A stretch of 64,000 nt of DNA from Larimichthys crocea (GCF_000972845.2 NC_040032.1:3367073-3431072); one strand, 5' to 3'; positions 1 to 13,500 are shown, counted from the first letter of the stretch. The notes: generated from the sequence alone by a model not told the origin. Translations and numbers: made by a program.

Positions 1-1960
1 ATCTGTTATGGAGGATGTTTCTGTTGAAGCGGCACTCTAATTAAACGTACGCCCTGTTCATAACTACCTGGTACACACAATAGGGATAATCATTTCAAAA
101 TCCATTCCAGAAGAAATCATCAAAATAATCATTTGTACATGTTCACATGGAGCTTCTTCACTGAAATATGGCAAGTAGGCCTCAACTGTGTTGTGTTATT
201 AGACTGGATTGTGTTTAATACTTGAGTAAGTGGGACAAGTTAAATCAAACCCTACCAACATCAGCAGATGTTAAAGAAATATTTCAACATATTGAGAAAT
301 GTGCTTACTTGCCAAGAGTTTGATGAGAAGAGTGATACCACTCTTGTGTTGGTAGGATACAGTCGGCAGCCGGTTAGCTTAGCATAGCTTAGCTTAGCTT
401 AGCTTAGCATAAGGTCTTTAAACAAATGGGAACCAGCTAGCCTGCTTCTAGTCTTTAAGCTAAGCTAGGCTAACTTAATGCACAGGCATGAGAGTGGTAT
501 CAATTTTTTTCATCTAATTCTCACCAAATAGGTAAAGGGCAAACTAATCCTGCATTTACATACATATTATTGTGGTACTAAAAATGTGTTGTTTGGTTAT
601 GCTTCATTGCCCGTTCTTCTATAATTCTACAGTAGTCTAATAATTATCAGCCTTTTTTTTTTCCCCCCATTTTAACAAACACTTTATTGCTGCTTCTTTT
701 ATCTAAAGGACTTGAGTAATTGTTTTCCCTAATTCTGGGTCTTGTTCCTGATCTTGTGATGGCCTTCTTCCTCGTAGCAGCAGGAAACTTGCTTAATAAA
801 ACCCAGAGGCTCAGATATGAAACATTGTCCTGGCGTTAAGACAGCGGATGCTGCTAAAGAAGTGACATCATGAGAAAAAGAAACAGAGATAGAGAGGACT
901 CCAGGCAGAAACAAGACAAACAGTCAGAGAATTACCCATTCTTCTTCTTTACCCATGATTACAAGTTGCAGCTCAAATCCTTCAGGACTGAGGAAAAGGA
1001 ACCAGGACAGACAGGAAACAAGACAGCAAAGTCTTCTTCTGCTGGTTCTTGACTTCAAGAAGACGCCGGAGGCCGGTGATGATATTAACACACTGCTTTC
1101 GTTTGCTTGCATGCACACACATGCAAACACACACTCATTCCTAGTCAGCTGCGTATCTTTGCCGTATCGACAAGCTTCAAGATGGATGTGAGCCACATTG
1201 CACAGAAGTTTTGGCTAGTTAGTTTGTTTCCTTCCAGGATATTTCAGTGGGATGTTTACTTCTCCTTAATGCTTCACAGTGTTTAATAATTCATCTGTTA
1301 TAAAGTGGAGCGATGATGAAGAGGCGAGTGCTGTAAATCCTCCTCAGAGGCACATACGCTTCCATTATTTTGTTGCTTCTGGAGGTTTGAGTCACTTTAA
1401 GTCGACACATCCTTTGTATTTAGTTTGGGTATGTTTGCATCTGGAAATCGAGATGAGAGGTGAAAACACAGAGGAAAACAAGCTAAGTCAGGTCTTGATC
1501 TCTCTGCTAAATGAGTAACACTAGTAAGTAAGTGATGTCATAGATTGATTTCCTGCTAGTGTTGTTTCATTTGGATCCAAAACAGACTTTTTTTTTTAAG
1601 AGAACAGACATCTACAAATCAAATTTTGGATGCACGCAGACCTGCAGACACTGTAAAGGAACTGTCTGATTTATTCTTTTTGTTGAGATGAATAGTCATT
1701 TTTGTGTCTGCCTTAGTGGTATAGGTGCCTATTACTTCTTTCTATGTTGTTAAAAATGACTCTTAATTGAGAAAATGTGTATTCATAATAATCAGTCATT
1801 AAAGATAAATAGAAATTGACCATTTTGGCTTTAATTTCTGTGTCTGAGCCTCTCCTGAAGGTGAAGAAGGTGCAAAAAGGCAGTGAAGAGAAGACTCCTT
1901 TAACAGACCTCAGACAGTGAGTAATAAGACGACTCACGGGACCTACTGGAATATTTTCTG
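1..1960. other. Intergenic DNA downstream of sowaha, no gene seen
   Basis: Apart from the inverted-repeat element near 290-540, I see no coding exon, RNA gene or strong regulatory signature. Open frames here are short (under about 95 codons), lack recognisable domains and overlap one another on both strands. The stretch would lie beyond the poly(A) end of the minus-strand sowaha gene. Confidence 0.5.
290..540. mobile_element. Non-autonomous inverted-repeat element (MITE-like) with AGCTT tandem core
   Basis: The left arm around 318-350 contains GATGAGAAGAGTGATACC followed by ACTCTTGTG. The right arm around 480-525 carries the reverse complement with a few changes (GAGAGTGGTATCAAT followed by a T-run and CATCTAATTCTCACC). 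Between them lies a run of AGCTT units at 374-410 and its inverted partner near 455-475 (TTAAGCTAAGCTAGGC). The arrangement is a foldback element of a type I recall as common in percomorph fish. No coding capacity is visible. The boundaries are approximate because I could not identify a target-site duplication. Confidence 0.6.
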
Positions 1961-1968
1961 AATCATGT

Positions 1969-1974
1969 TTTATT
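1969..1974 (-). terminator. sowaha poly(A) signal candidate
   Basis: TTTATT on the plus strand reads AATAAA on the minus strand, about 320 bases past the sowaha stop codon. It is the clearest canonical hexamer I saw downstream of that gene, so a 3'UTR of roughly 2291 to 1955 is plausible. There is no transcript evidence. Confidence 0.45.
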
Positions 1975-2291
1975 TACACCTTGCAAACACTCCTTAACTT
2001 ACAACTCATACAGGTAGCATCTCAAACTAAAACTCTATGTCTCTAATTCAACTTCAAGTTCAATCAACCAGCTCCCTGATACTATTAATTCTTGATTGAT
2101 TAACCTCATGATCAACACATCATATGTGACGTGAATTTCATCTATTGTGTCCTCAGAAATGTTAAATAAAATACAAAAACAAAGAAGGAGTCACTGATTT
2201 TTACAAAAACATTTTTTAGAGTGCTATTGTTGAAGGAGGCCTGAAAATCAGAGGAATGCCACACCTCAATGTAAATAAGAGAACAAAGAGT

Positions 2292-3737
2292 TTACATAAA
2301 AACATCTGATATGATTCTGTGTCTGAAGCTGAGGCTGCTGCCACCGTTGCTGTCTTCTCGTTCCTCGCTGGGGTCGTCGCTCACGGAGTAAAACCCAGGC
2401 CTCTGCTTCTGCTTCTTCTTGAGGCCCGTCACATGGGGCTGGAAAAGACGGCTTATTGTATGCAGGCCCTTGGAGAGATCTGGGAAGAGGTCCAGCTCTT
2501 CTTTCTCAGGCAGGGCCCTGTCCTGAGGGCCCTGCTGGGTGCTGGGTTCACCCAGCATCTCTCTCAACGTCCCAGAAATGCCTTTGTGCAGATAGTGGTA
2601 GGCCTTCTTCCCGCAGTTGTCTCTGATACTCGGGTCTGCTCCGTACTCCCCCACCAACATTGCCATGATGTATTCCTGGTCGTGCAATGCAGCGATGTGC
2701 AAAGGAGTGTATCCACCGTGTGTTTTTGCATTAACGTCAATGTCAACTCCTCCTCGCTTGGATAAGTCGATAATCTTCCCAAGCATGTCACTGTTGCCAC
2801 ATTTGGCTGCCCAATGCAGGGCGGTGAACCCTGACATGAAGTCCCTCTTCTCTGCCAGCTGGTTGTCTCTCAGCAGCAGGCCGTAAACCTGGCTCCAGTG
2901 GCCAGCGGCACACTTTACCAGCCACTCATGCTCTGACTGCTCCAGGGGAACCAAGGAGGTATCTTTGGGCTCCTCTGACGCCTTGGTGCTTTTCACTGAC
3001 CTCCTCAGCTGGGGGGAGCTCATGCTCATGTCTGTCTCCACTGCAGGGGGCCCTCTCTTGTTCCTGAAGGAGTCTTGGCTTTCAAGAGACTCATCTGAGC
3101 TCCCTTTCAATTTGCAGATCTCAACCCTGGTGGTGCTGGGTGGCATCCTCAGAGGTAAGGCATACGGTTTGCTCTGGATACTTGTCGGCTTGTTTACTGG
3201 ACTCCCTTTTGAATAGTTCCCTCCATTGGTGTCCTGCCCTTGGACCTCAAATTGCAGCATTCTTTTCACTCTAACGATTTTACTTTGGCTCCTTTGCAGT
3301 GCCATTTGTAGAGGAGACAGTAATTCTGTAGGATTGTCACCGCTTTCACTACTTGCCTGTTCTTGATCGCGTTCAGACACATCTGACCTCTCGCCTCCTG
3401 CATCATCACGGCTTCCAGTGTCCTCACTCCGCGCAGGTAGGCGCTGCGGCTCACCTGTCAGCGGGATCTCTTTATTGTCAGTGTTTTCCGCTGTGTGGAC
3501 ACCGTCCTGCAAACCATTCTGATACATTTTCCTGACAACAACATACCGGACACCGTCGATTTCCTTCACGACGGCGACGTTGTTGACAAAAGTCTTGAAA
3601 AGCTCCCTGTTCCGTTCTTTCTCTGCAGGATCGTCGGAATCTATTGAATCTCTAAACTTAACCACCAAGTCGGATTTCTTCACTTTGCCCCCCTCCGCTA
3701 TCAGCAGAGACAGGACGGACTCCTGTGTCAAAGCCAT
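2292..3737 (-). CDS. sowaha: Sosondowah ankyrin repeat family protein A (SOWAHA-like), single exon
   Basis: An uninterrupted 481-codon frame starts at the first ATG of a clean reading frame and ends at a stop at 2292-2294. Residues 1-75 form the N-terminal SOWAH domain (MALTQESVLSLLIAEGG..., then FKTFVNNVAVVKEIDGVRYVVVR), which is a winged-helix-like fold in this family. Residues 80-265 are a low-complexity Ser/Glu-rich linker. Residues 268-395 hold two ankyrin repeats with the consensus cores GFTALHWAAKCGN (303-315) and GGYTPLHIAALHDQ (341-354), followed by a degenerate third. The tail is basic (LKKKQKQRPGF). Family members are intronless, consistent with this gene. The molecular function is not firmly known; ankyrin repeats imply protein binding. 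It lies head-to-head with septin8 (starts 1.47 kb apart), and human SOWAHA, from memory, also neighbours SEPTIN8. That synteny favours SOWAHA over the SOWAHB, C and D paralogues. Confidence 0.9.
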   Translation of the reverse strand: MALTQESVLSLLIAEGGKVKKSDLVVKFRDSIDSDDPAEKERNRELFKTFVNNVAVVKEIDGVRYVVVRKMYQNGLQDGVHTAENTDNKEIPLTGEPQRLPARSEDTGSRDDAGGERSDVSERDQEQASSESGDNPTELLSPLQMALQRSQSKIVRVKRMLQFEVQGQDTNGGNYSKGSPVNKPTSIQSKPYALPLRMPPSTTRVEICKLKGSSDESLESQDSFRNKRGPPAVETDMSMSSPQLRRSVKSTKASEEPKDTSLVPLEQSEHEWLVKCAAGHWSQVYGLLLRDNQLAEKRDFMSGFTALHWAAKCGNSDMLGKIIDLSKRGGVDIDVNAKTHGGYTPLHIAALHDQEYIMAMLVGEYGADPSIRDNCGKKAYHYLHKGISGTLREMLGEPSTQQGPQDRALPEKEELDLFPDLSKGLHTISRLFQPHVTGLKKKQKQRPGFYSVSDDPSEEREDSNGGSSLSFRHRIISDVFM

Positions 3738-5204
3738 GATGAAAACCGTCGGTTTTGAGGCGGATTAAAGTTGAAATGCGCAACTCCAACAGCCGCGCTG
3801 TATCTTGTTACACCTTTGTCTCGCTGACTGTACAGTACCCTTCACCTGCCGCTCACTTCTCTCCTCCCTACCTGGAGGAGTCTCTCTTTCCGGGAAAAGT
3901 GCAGACGTGGATACAATTTGAATAATATATGCAGATGTTACTGCAGGTTTAAAAAAAATACATTTTTACCCAAAGACAAATAAGAAATCAATTTGTTTAT
4001 GGGTTTATATTTCTGTCACACACACTTTGGTTGTAGGTTCTATGTTTTTTTCTTTCATAAAAAAAAAAGAAATATAGATCTATGTTGTAGTCATGTAGAA
4101 ACTCGTTCCCATTTAGAGGCTACAAACAAGCACATTTAATGAGATATTTGAAATGAGGCATTTATATTGCATTAATTCAGACACACGCACACACAAAGAT
4201 GATAAATGTTTAATGTAAACTGTCTGGGTGTCAAGATAAAGCTGCAAATAGTAACAGACCCTAGGGCACCCACAGTATATACACAGATACAGTGGTTTTC
4301 TAATTGCAGTAACAATATCAGATGGCTCGCTCTGATTAGATGAGTCACATTCTAGGAAAAATCAATCTGTGACCTCATTAATTCATTTAAATATCAATAT
4401 CGCATGTCAAAAAACACGCACAGTTGTCTACACTGAGGTGATGATCACGTATTTTACACACACACATATTTCTGCGCTCCCTCTGTCGCTGTAAGGATGC
4501 TGCTCGCTCCTGTCCTGGCTTGCAGTGTGAGTGCAGCATGACATTCCTCGACTGAATGGGAGCGTCTGTGAAGTGGCCATATTGGAACGTATGTGTCCCG
4601 CGCGAAGATGCAATGCGAGCGTCGAAATGGTACGCAGCCCGCTCTGACGTACGTAGCAACCGTTGACCGTTGACACCGTTGACACCGCCTGGAAACGCGT
4701 CAAGGTGACTTAAAACTGATTTAATTTGAAAAATATATTAACATTTATTTGACGAGCACTCTTGGTAATTCATGAAAACCTGAGCGAATTAAAAAGAGTG
4801 TGAGTTTTCATTAGATTTATCACATCCGCATTACTACACAAGCTTATATCAGCGCTATTTGGTGACTTAACTTTCCGCTACAATGTGCTACACAGTTGAG
4901 CTAAACCAAACAAGTTCTTTTTAACTCTCGTAGGCTTCCAGCTAAACGCTAAACGGATAACAGAAAGCATTTAGCCCGTCTGAGCGAAGCGGAGGCGACG
5001 TGGAAGTGAATGCTCTTGTCGCCTAGCTAGCTATCCTCCCTGCCCAGCTACTAGCTGCTCTCCGGGCTGTGCTCCTCTCTTCCTATCTCTGTCAGCGGCG
5101 CGGCTCGGTAGTTTAGCAGGCTAGTACGGAGAGACGAGGGCTGCTCCCTTTCGCCTCTGCTCAGTCTGCCCAGCACACCAACAACACACCATACATTCCG
5201 CACC
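3738..5204. promoter_or_regulatory. Head-to-head upstream region of sowaha and septin8
   Basis: These 1.47 kb separate the two divergent start codons and should hold both promoters and 5'UTRs. The outer parts, near 3770-3900 and 4960-5204, are richer in CpG than the middle. The middle, 3930-4480, is AT-rich with no recognisable gene. CCGTTGAC occurs three times in tandem at 4660-4688. No TATA box is placed convincingly at either end, as is common for CpG-type promoters. Transcription start sites cannot be fixed from sequence alone. Confidence 0.5.
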
Positions 5205-5234
5205 ATGGCTGCCAGGGACGTTGACGTATTTTCG
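5205..5234 (+). CDS. septin8: septin8 exon 1 (coding part)
   Basis: It encodes [10 protein letters not shown] and ends in phase 0 at a GTGAGT donor beginning at 5235. Human septin-8 starts similarly (MAATDLERFS, from memory). The ATG follows CACC. The next exon is 8.2 kb away, giving the long first intron typical of this gene. Confidence 0.85.
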
Positions 5235-8200
5235 GTGAGTAAAAAGCCACGGCTGTCCTTGTTTTTCTCCTTCTTTTCTACCCTTTGGAAACTGAAAACG
5301 TTGCAAGTGCAGCCGCGGGAATACTTGCTTGTGATTAGTAAAAGTGTGTGTATGTGTGTGTGTGTGTGGTTAGCTGGGTATGAAGCTAAAGCCTCCCCCG
5401 CTTTTGAAGCCTTGTAATGTGGGCTTCAGCCGTGTTTTCTGTGATGGTGACTGGGTTTGTTTTTTCAGTTAAGACAAAATAAAGATGCCTCTGCCGTTGT
5501 GGACTTATTTTAACGTCGTGACTCACAACGTTTATTATTATTTTTTCTCCGTATTAACATTTCTAACGTTACCCATGGATGCGTTGCAGACCGTATGGGT
5601 GTTAACGTGTGGCACCATTCACTGTTGACGTCCATAGAAGTGACAACACTCAGGAAGAGCACTGTTTAATATCACAGTGTTTCTGAATACTAATGCAGTA
5701 GTAGTTAAATGAGGTGTGTGTGCACCACAGACACACTTGCATTACTTTGCAGTTCAGTTGTGCATCTACAAGATAGCAGTAACTAGAGTGCTAACAGTGT
5801 GGTTACAACTTCCCTTTCAGGAGGGCAAAATTAAACTTGTGTTTCAGCCTCTTGACTCGTATTGTGGTGTTTTTGTCAGTGGTTAGGTGTACTATCAGAT
5901 GAGAGTGGAATGTATCCTGCATTATTTTCATACTTGACGAGCCCTGTCATTCAGGTGTGATGCATCACAGGTTTAAGAGAATGCCAATAAACACAGTCAG
6001 CTCTAAAGAATTCACACACACACAAAAATGCATGCATATCATTGAAAAACTGATATCACGGTGACGAAACGAAATGCACAGGAGGGGATTTGAATGGGGT
6101 GATTAACTTTTTGGCAGATGCTCGGAGAGATTCTCGCCGTTTTGAATTGGACAGTAAGCAGCACTGAGTTGCAGGGATGAAGAGATTAAAGAACACACTC
6201 CAGGGGCCACTCCTTACCCTTACTGGTGCAACACATGTCTGCAAAGAAAATGAGGGGATCCCCCCAAAAAAGAAAGAGGATACATAGGATATTGCACACT
6301 TGGCATTTCTTAAAGTTAGGACAGTGTCCAGGAGGACGGGTTGCAGGTTTCACACCATATTGCAGACTATTGCAATTTGTAAAATGTCTCTTTCAGAATA
6401 CAAAATCAGAGAATCGATTAATGAGCCAAATGCTGAGATTGCAGTGAAACAGGCCAGAGGAGTGACAGCAGTAACACAGTTGCCTGACTTCCTGTCCAAC
6501 TTTGGGAACTAAGTGAGAGCGTATTGAACAAACTGACACGCTCGCCTGGCAGTTTGTGCAAAGGGCACGCTGTTAATTATGTGCTATTGATAGGGATGTG
6601 TGGTCGGTTGCATTGCCGGCCTGTGTCAATCTCATGTTCTAGGGCAGTCACATGAGGCGATCAATGCAGCCATCTGTTGTTTTAAATCATCGATTGTGCA
6701 GTGTGTAATGTATATAAAAAAGGGTGTAGTTCATTTAAGTGTTTATGTAATGAAATGCCATAACATACTGTACATGCACATCGCTTACTGACCCTGAAGT
6801 GTATAGTCTCTCCCGTGGGGGCCTGCATGCATAACATGAAAATAGCTTCATGAAGTGCTTAAAGGCAACAGGCGAGGAATGAGGAATTATGTGACAAGTC
6901 GTGTGTGTGTGTGTTTAAAGCCACAGCTTTGCTTGTTTGTGCAGGCTGATGTTGACTTAAATACATTATCTACATATGTGCTCCACTTACAGATTTTCAG
7001 TCTATATTTGTTCGTTGTAGCACTAAAAACACCTTCTTCTGTCAAACCCTTTTCTGTTGTCGAGCTGCATGTCGCCCAGGTCAGATTGCAGATCGAGTAC
7101 GCTGACCGTTGTGTGTCATCTGTGATGCTGGCTGTATATAGAACGTACAGAACAGCCTGGAGGCGAGCTTGTCAAATCCTGTGCTGCAGATGAATAACAA
7201 CAGATGAGCTGCGGCCTCTGTGATGATGAGTCAATATCCATAGGATACGAATTAAATAAAGGATTACTCAAAGATTGGTTTTGAGCTGAGTTTGCGATAC
7301 TCTAATGTTGGCAAAAGCTGAATGAAGAGTTTGAGTGTGTAATGTTTGTTTTTCCGTTGTAAATGCCATCAGTGTTTTTCCTGTTTGAAAGAAGGAAGGA
7401 ACGTTTGATTGTTGTAGCACACAGCGTTCAGCTGAAAGTTTGTCTCTGCAGCTCAAAGTGCCTCACGCGGGATGCCGATGTGTTTGTATCACAATGTGAA
7501 CAAAAAACGCTGAATGGAGTCACATTCTTCTGCACGAGGCGTGCATGTGAACGCTCAAATCAAGTCAGGTTTTTGCTCATTGAAGATCTTTACTCACCGA
7601 ACATTCCCTCCACTGGAATCCACATTTTTTTACAGAGAGCAGTCTGTGATTAAATCAACTGTGTGTCCTTGATGTTGTCTTTACCACCGACATTCAGTAA
7701 CGTGCATAACTAGTCTAGATCTTGAAACAAGAATGCTTTTTTATTTATTTTTTTATCAGACTTTGCAAATGTGTGAAAGCTTTGACATCAGCAGCTCACC
7801 TGATCCAGACAGGTTTTAGTCTACCTCTAATCCAAACAAACACAAAGATTTTGGGCGATGCAACTGTAGGATCAAGACATTTCGTGGAAGTAAAGTGGAA
7901 ACTGTATTTTTGAAAAGCCCCGTAAAGATGAGTGAGCTCTACATCTGCCTCGATAAAATGGTTCCTGTCTCCTCTTGCATCTGTCTATTTTTTTTTTTTT
8001 TTGTCTTTCCTGTCGGACCTAGATGAGGCTGGGCGCAGAGACCATACAGTTGTTGCGCAGACTAGAGAGGGCACGCACAAAAACACGTTTTTAATCTCTC
8101 TCTTGTGGATTCCTGGTGACACACATGTACTGTATCATCCAAATTACAGCTGCCAACCTGTTTACCATTACAACATCGCTGCTAGCACAAGTAGCAGCAG

Positions 8201-8672
8201 GCAAGCGGCTATAGCAGCGATCTGTAGGTGTGGTTATGCAATAATGCAACAACATCTCTCTGACTGTCTGAGATTCTCAGGCAGTTCATGCCATAACTGT
8301 GATGCCCCTTTTGTCCTCAAACCACTAGGACGTCCCTGGAAATGTGTCCAGCCTCACAAGTCCAAATTACAACAATGCAGCTTCAGAAAGCGTATTTATT
8401 TTGAATTCTTTCAATCCTGTCTCAGGCTGTGTAGAGTATATATGTCTGAAAAACAATGAATATAAATAATACATGTCGGAAGTGGAAAATGCCCAGTGAA
8501 GTGATCAAAGGGGGGGAAACACCATTATAAAAATCTGGAATACCAGCTCACAGTTTATCTGACCTCTTTTTAAAATTTAATGTGAAAACAAGACATTTAA
8601 GGGAGGCCAGTTCTACACACAAAGTGCACCTCAAGTTATTGTAAATATTTGAAGCCGCTTTGACGGCCTTTC

Positions 8673-8714
<42 letters not shown>

Positions 8715-10475
8715 CTCTCAGTCTGTCAGGTTGCTGCTGTCTGTCAGGTGGACGCTCACTCAGACAGACGCGAGCTGCAAACACGAGTCAGGTGGGAATG
8801 GAGGCCGAGAGGAGAGGAGAGGAGGGGTTGTCTGCAGTTAGAGAGAATTTAAGGTCACATTAGGACTGTTGACCAAAAATGTTTCTGTGGTGTGACGGCT
8901 GCTGAAACCAGATCTTGGTTTTGCCCTCCGTTTATGTCAGGATGGATGTGCGTCACCTTTGTCCCAGCTGATGTCTTCCTTGCCTGCTGCCAGGGTACTC
9001 ACTCATTTTTGTTGTTTAAAATGCTTCCGCGTGTCGTGTAGAGTTGCACTTTAAAGACTGGACTGGTGCTGAAACTGGAGGTTTTCAAGCTGTGAGGCGA
9101 AAGGGACAGTCCCATGCTGCTGTTCTGAAAATGGGACGTTAGTTGTTGCTGTGTAAGCCCATTGATTTGGCTCGCTTATCACCGCGGACAGCAGTTGGAG
9201 CTGCAGCGGTGGCTGTCACACAGCCGATGGAGGCAAATAACACACTTGAACCACTTCTTTTTGGAGACATAACACACAAACATGGTACACATATTTTCTC
9301 GATTCAGCATGACTTGGACCTCCTCAGGGTATCATTATGACCAACACGAATAAACATCCTTCAGTCTATGTAGGAATCATAGAAAAGGCTGCTCCTTATC
9401 TCCGAAGGTAGCCTGAGGATCATCACACGTGTTTTTGTTCTCAGTATCGAAGCAATCTAGGAGTTGTTGTATTATTTCATCGTAAACAGGGAAGTGCTAA
9501 TCAGTAAGAATACTGGCTTCTTTTTTAAGACCAATTTGCAAAAATGTCAACAAATCTAGGCTAATAAAAGTAGTTCACAGCATAACTCACTGAATTGTTT
9601 AGCAATATTCTGCCTCCTGGGTTTAGGGGTTACAGTTGTTGTGATTGTGTCAGAGTATGGAAACTCCAGTTCAGATTGTTGAACCTCTTGATTAAGCAAA
9701 ACTAGCATTTTTCACCCTTTCTGTCATTCATAGACTAAATAATCATAATGAAGAAAGAAATGTAATGGAAATTTGAATCTCCAATGAAAGTACTGTAGCC
9801 ATTGACTGAACAGACCCGTGTGCTTTGGGTGGACTTGTGGTTTTTCCTATTAAGACATTTCAAAACATCTTCTCTGAAAAAGGCCAGTAGCTGACAGAAA
9901 AAAAAACACACATTGTGAACCAGCGTATACGGTTTGTGCCTCATTTCACTTGGAGCCACCTGGGGCCCCTGTGTGCAGCCATTTATCCGTGCTTGGCCTG
10001 AATGATACGGTGGCCTGTGAACTGCGATGTCTCCTCACCCTGGGACAGTTAACCAGAAGCTTGTCATTCCTATCATACTTAACACTGCTTCTCTTCTCTT
10101 CTCTTCTCTTCTCTTCTCTTCTCTTCTCTTCTCCTCTCCTCTCTGGACGAGCTTAACAGACCGATGCCTCAGAGTTTGACTTATGGCTCACGTTGCTGGT
10201 TATACTTCCTCAGTGACAGCAGCTTATGTTGTCAATACATTTTTTTAGAAACTTGATGATCTTTTTATTTTATTTTATTTTATTTTTTTAGCTTTGTGAT
10301 GTATTGTCCATGTAGTCCAGTTTGTTTGGAGAAGAGCTACATTTTTTACATTGAACTATGTAATCATTTATCTAAAGTACAAACAAGGAAATGACCAAAA
10401 AAGGACATGTTTTCAGATGACTGTGGCTCTCACATACTACATAAATACATACATGCAAGCTAAGCTAGTCAGTGT

Positions 10476-10549
<74 letters not shown>

Positions 10550-13500
10550 CTGGACAGTGTGTCCTCACTCAGCTTCATGATTATAGTACTAAAAACTGCT
10601 GAAGCTTCTTTAGAGCCAGAACGGACAGAATGAATAATTACAGCAGGCTATATTAATAGATATTTCATGTAGCACCATCAGAGAAGTTCATTTTTAGCGA
10701 TATTGGTAATGTTTATTTTTACACTGTGAATAGGTCTGTTAAACTATTAACTTAAGTAACATGGACACAGGACTTTTACAGTACATGTACTGTAGTATTT
10801 TTACATTGTTGCTGCTTTTACTTCAGTGAAGGATTCTTTCACAGCTGAGTCCAGTCCACACTCACACATCCAGTCAGTCACAGAGCAGAGCGTTTGTGTC
10901 CACGTCTGCACTTCTCCTCTGTCTGATCCTTTTAAGATAACACTGTTGGTCAGGTCTGCGTGCTCTTTTCGCAGCCCTCAGTCACACGGACCCATCTTCC
11001 TCCTATGATTCACACACACATTATGCAGTACTGGCGGCTTGTCTGGTTCAGCTTAGGAGGTCAACCTAGAATTATCTCCTGTGTCATGATCTTTGTTATT
11101 CTTCTCAATTTGAGAGTTTCACCAATGCGGTTAGGTAAGTTTAGAGCCATCTCCACAGAAACAAGGTTTAGGAGTCCGCTCCTTTACTTTACTTCACTTC
11201 TCTGCTGCCCAGATATGCACTGACTAGGCTTAGTGAGTTTCCACAAGTAAGCGTGTGTTTGAGTAAGTTTAAATTTCCAAACTTGTGGTTCAAGACAAAA
11301 ACATTCCCCACTCACACAAAAAAAATGTTGTCAAGGTGCCCTTGAGCAAAGCGCCTAATAACCAACTGCGTGCAGTTTACCACATGTGACGCTGTGGTGT
11401 TGATGGAACATGAGCGCTATCTGTCCCCAGATAAATGAAGGCTAGTAAAAAATCGTCAACTTCTCATACTTCAAATCCAGAGAGTCCCGATACCAGCGTT
11501 ACCCCTCCCCCTGCAATATCTCCACAAGCTCCATTCAGCAACAGAGTTGTGTGTTACAGTGATTACCAAAAAAAAAAAGCCGGCTTCCTCTTCCTCATCA
11601 CTGTAAACCTGCTACTAAGTACCACAAACAATGCGTTCAGCTGGCAGATACTTTTGTTCACAGCGACTTACAATGATAGAATTCAGACTCAAAAGGAACA
11701 ACAATTGGAAGTGCAACCCTCCCAAATAAACGTCTAGACCTTTTGAAACACCGCCTTCCTCATTGTGATGACAGTTTTCTGTCATGCACACAACCTCACT
11801 TAAAGGATAGGCTCGCATTTTTCTTAAACAATAGCCAGGTGCTCACATGAACATTCAACCAGATTTTGCTGGCTGTGATCATTCCTCTTGTTCATACTGG
11901 CCATTCCTCCTAACACGCTTCCAATAAAACTGATGGGAGACCAAATCCACAGTCCTCGCTCTGTGTAAAAATACATTCCACAGTTTATCTGAAGTTAATA
12001 TGAAGCTTTAGCAGTCTGAGTGAGTCAAATCAAGTGGGTACGTTCCAAACGTACAGTCTTTTTAGGACAAAATTCCCCTTTGTGTTTCCCCGGACAGTGT
12101 TTCCTTTCCCGAGCTTTGGGGAGGGAATTTTTGGACAAAAAACTGCTGAAGCCTCACATTATCTTCAGATAACGTTAAGTTGAAATTACTCTGGGAACTG
12201 ATGACAGCAAGCAAATGTTGTTGCAATGTTCATATGGGCTCCTGACTTTTTGTTCTGAGGTCAAACTTATGGAACTTTATTCTTGAATTTATGAGTAACG
12301 CACTATAGTTCCATAAGGAAACCACAGTAGTTAAAAATCGGATATTATCACCGCTTGTAGTGAATTAATTTTTTCCTCGAACACGGGTGTTAATGTAATG
12401 CGCTGCAGCTCAGCTAATGTCAGATTCAGTGGCGTTTCTTGATACATTAAACCCTATTTCTCTCTTTTTTTCCACCCACCCTCATATTTAAACACACACA
12501 CTGTGCTCATCCTTTATCGTGCAGTTCACTCAGGTTTTTTTAGGGCTGAGCTCCGCTCTGCTCTGCTCTCAGACTGCCTTGTGTTCAGTGACATCAGCCT
12601 TCAAGTATGCAGTCCTTCGTGGCTGAGCCAGACGGGCTCGGGTGGCCCCATTCATCTCAAGGTGCTGTCTGTTTCCCCCCTCCTCCTCCTACAGCTCTCT
12701 TCTCTCACTGTCTGTCTGTCCATCAGACAAGATGGGTTAGATAAGAAGGGATCAAAGGTGAAAACGCTTACAACCCAATAGTTTTGTCTGTCTGTATCGG
12801 TAATCTTTGTGCCTTTTAGTTCCAGGATGCTCTCTCCTAAATGCACATCGATTACAGAGTGGTTTTGCACAGTCAAAACAATCATTTACTGTAGCCGTGG
12901 TGATTGGAGAGCAGGTTTGGGTGGTGTGGCTTGTTGCACCCAGTTTGACTGTATTGGAAAATATGATTTTATGGGGGACAGATTAAGATAAATGGTTTTA
13001 TCATCATGTACTCACGCTGTTGTGAATAGAAAGTAGAAGCTTTAATATGTTTATGTTCTTCTGAATTATTCCAGAGAACTGCCAAATTTACAACTTTAGA
13101 TGTGACAGAGGATATTTTATCTTTCCATACTCCATATTAAATCCCTGCATGAGTTCATTTCTCTGGTGGCTTCTTTTTCTCTGTTTGAAAACGTCTTGAG
13201 TTCCTTGTGCTCGTGAAGGATTATTCTTGAAGCTCATCCTCACTGCAGGTCCTGATTACCTAACTCCTAATGAAAGGCAAAAAGGGTTCTGCAGAATGTA
13301 CGGACAGTCTTTGATGTACATTTGCATAGGAATGTGAAGGCTTCAGCAACTGGCTCTTCCTCCCTCTGACTAATGTCTTCCCCATGTGTGTGTTTTCCTC
13401 ACATTGCAACCAGGCTTCTAATGTTTTGTTTTGTTTCTGTTTGCATCCCTCAGAATGAAGAGAAGCGTAACCTCAGTTTGGGCGGACATGTTGGATTCGA

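Larger units (their letters stand above)
5235..13453 (+). other. septin8 intron 1, no further gene seen
   Basis: This 8.2-kb intron contains a (GT)n tract at 8675-8713, a (CTCTT)n tract at 10087-10143, a TTTTA tract at 10262-10287, a (GATA)n tract at 10476-10549 and a MITE at about 11880-12200. Open frames such as 7932-8459 (+) are unrecognisable and lack conserved motifs. The stretch 11325-11400 resembles a short fragment of a dispersed fish repeat (AAGGTGCCCTTGAGCAAAG). Enhancers may exist but cannot be recognised from sequence alone. Confidence 0.6.
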
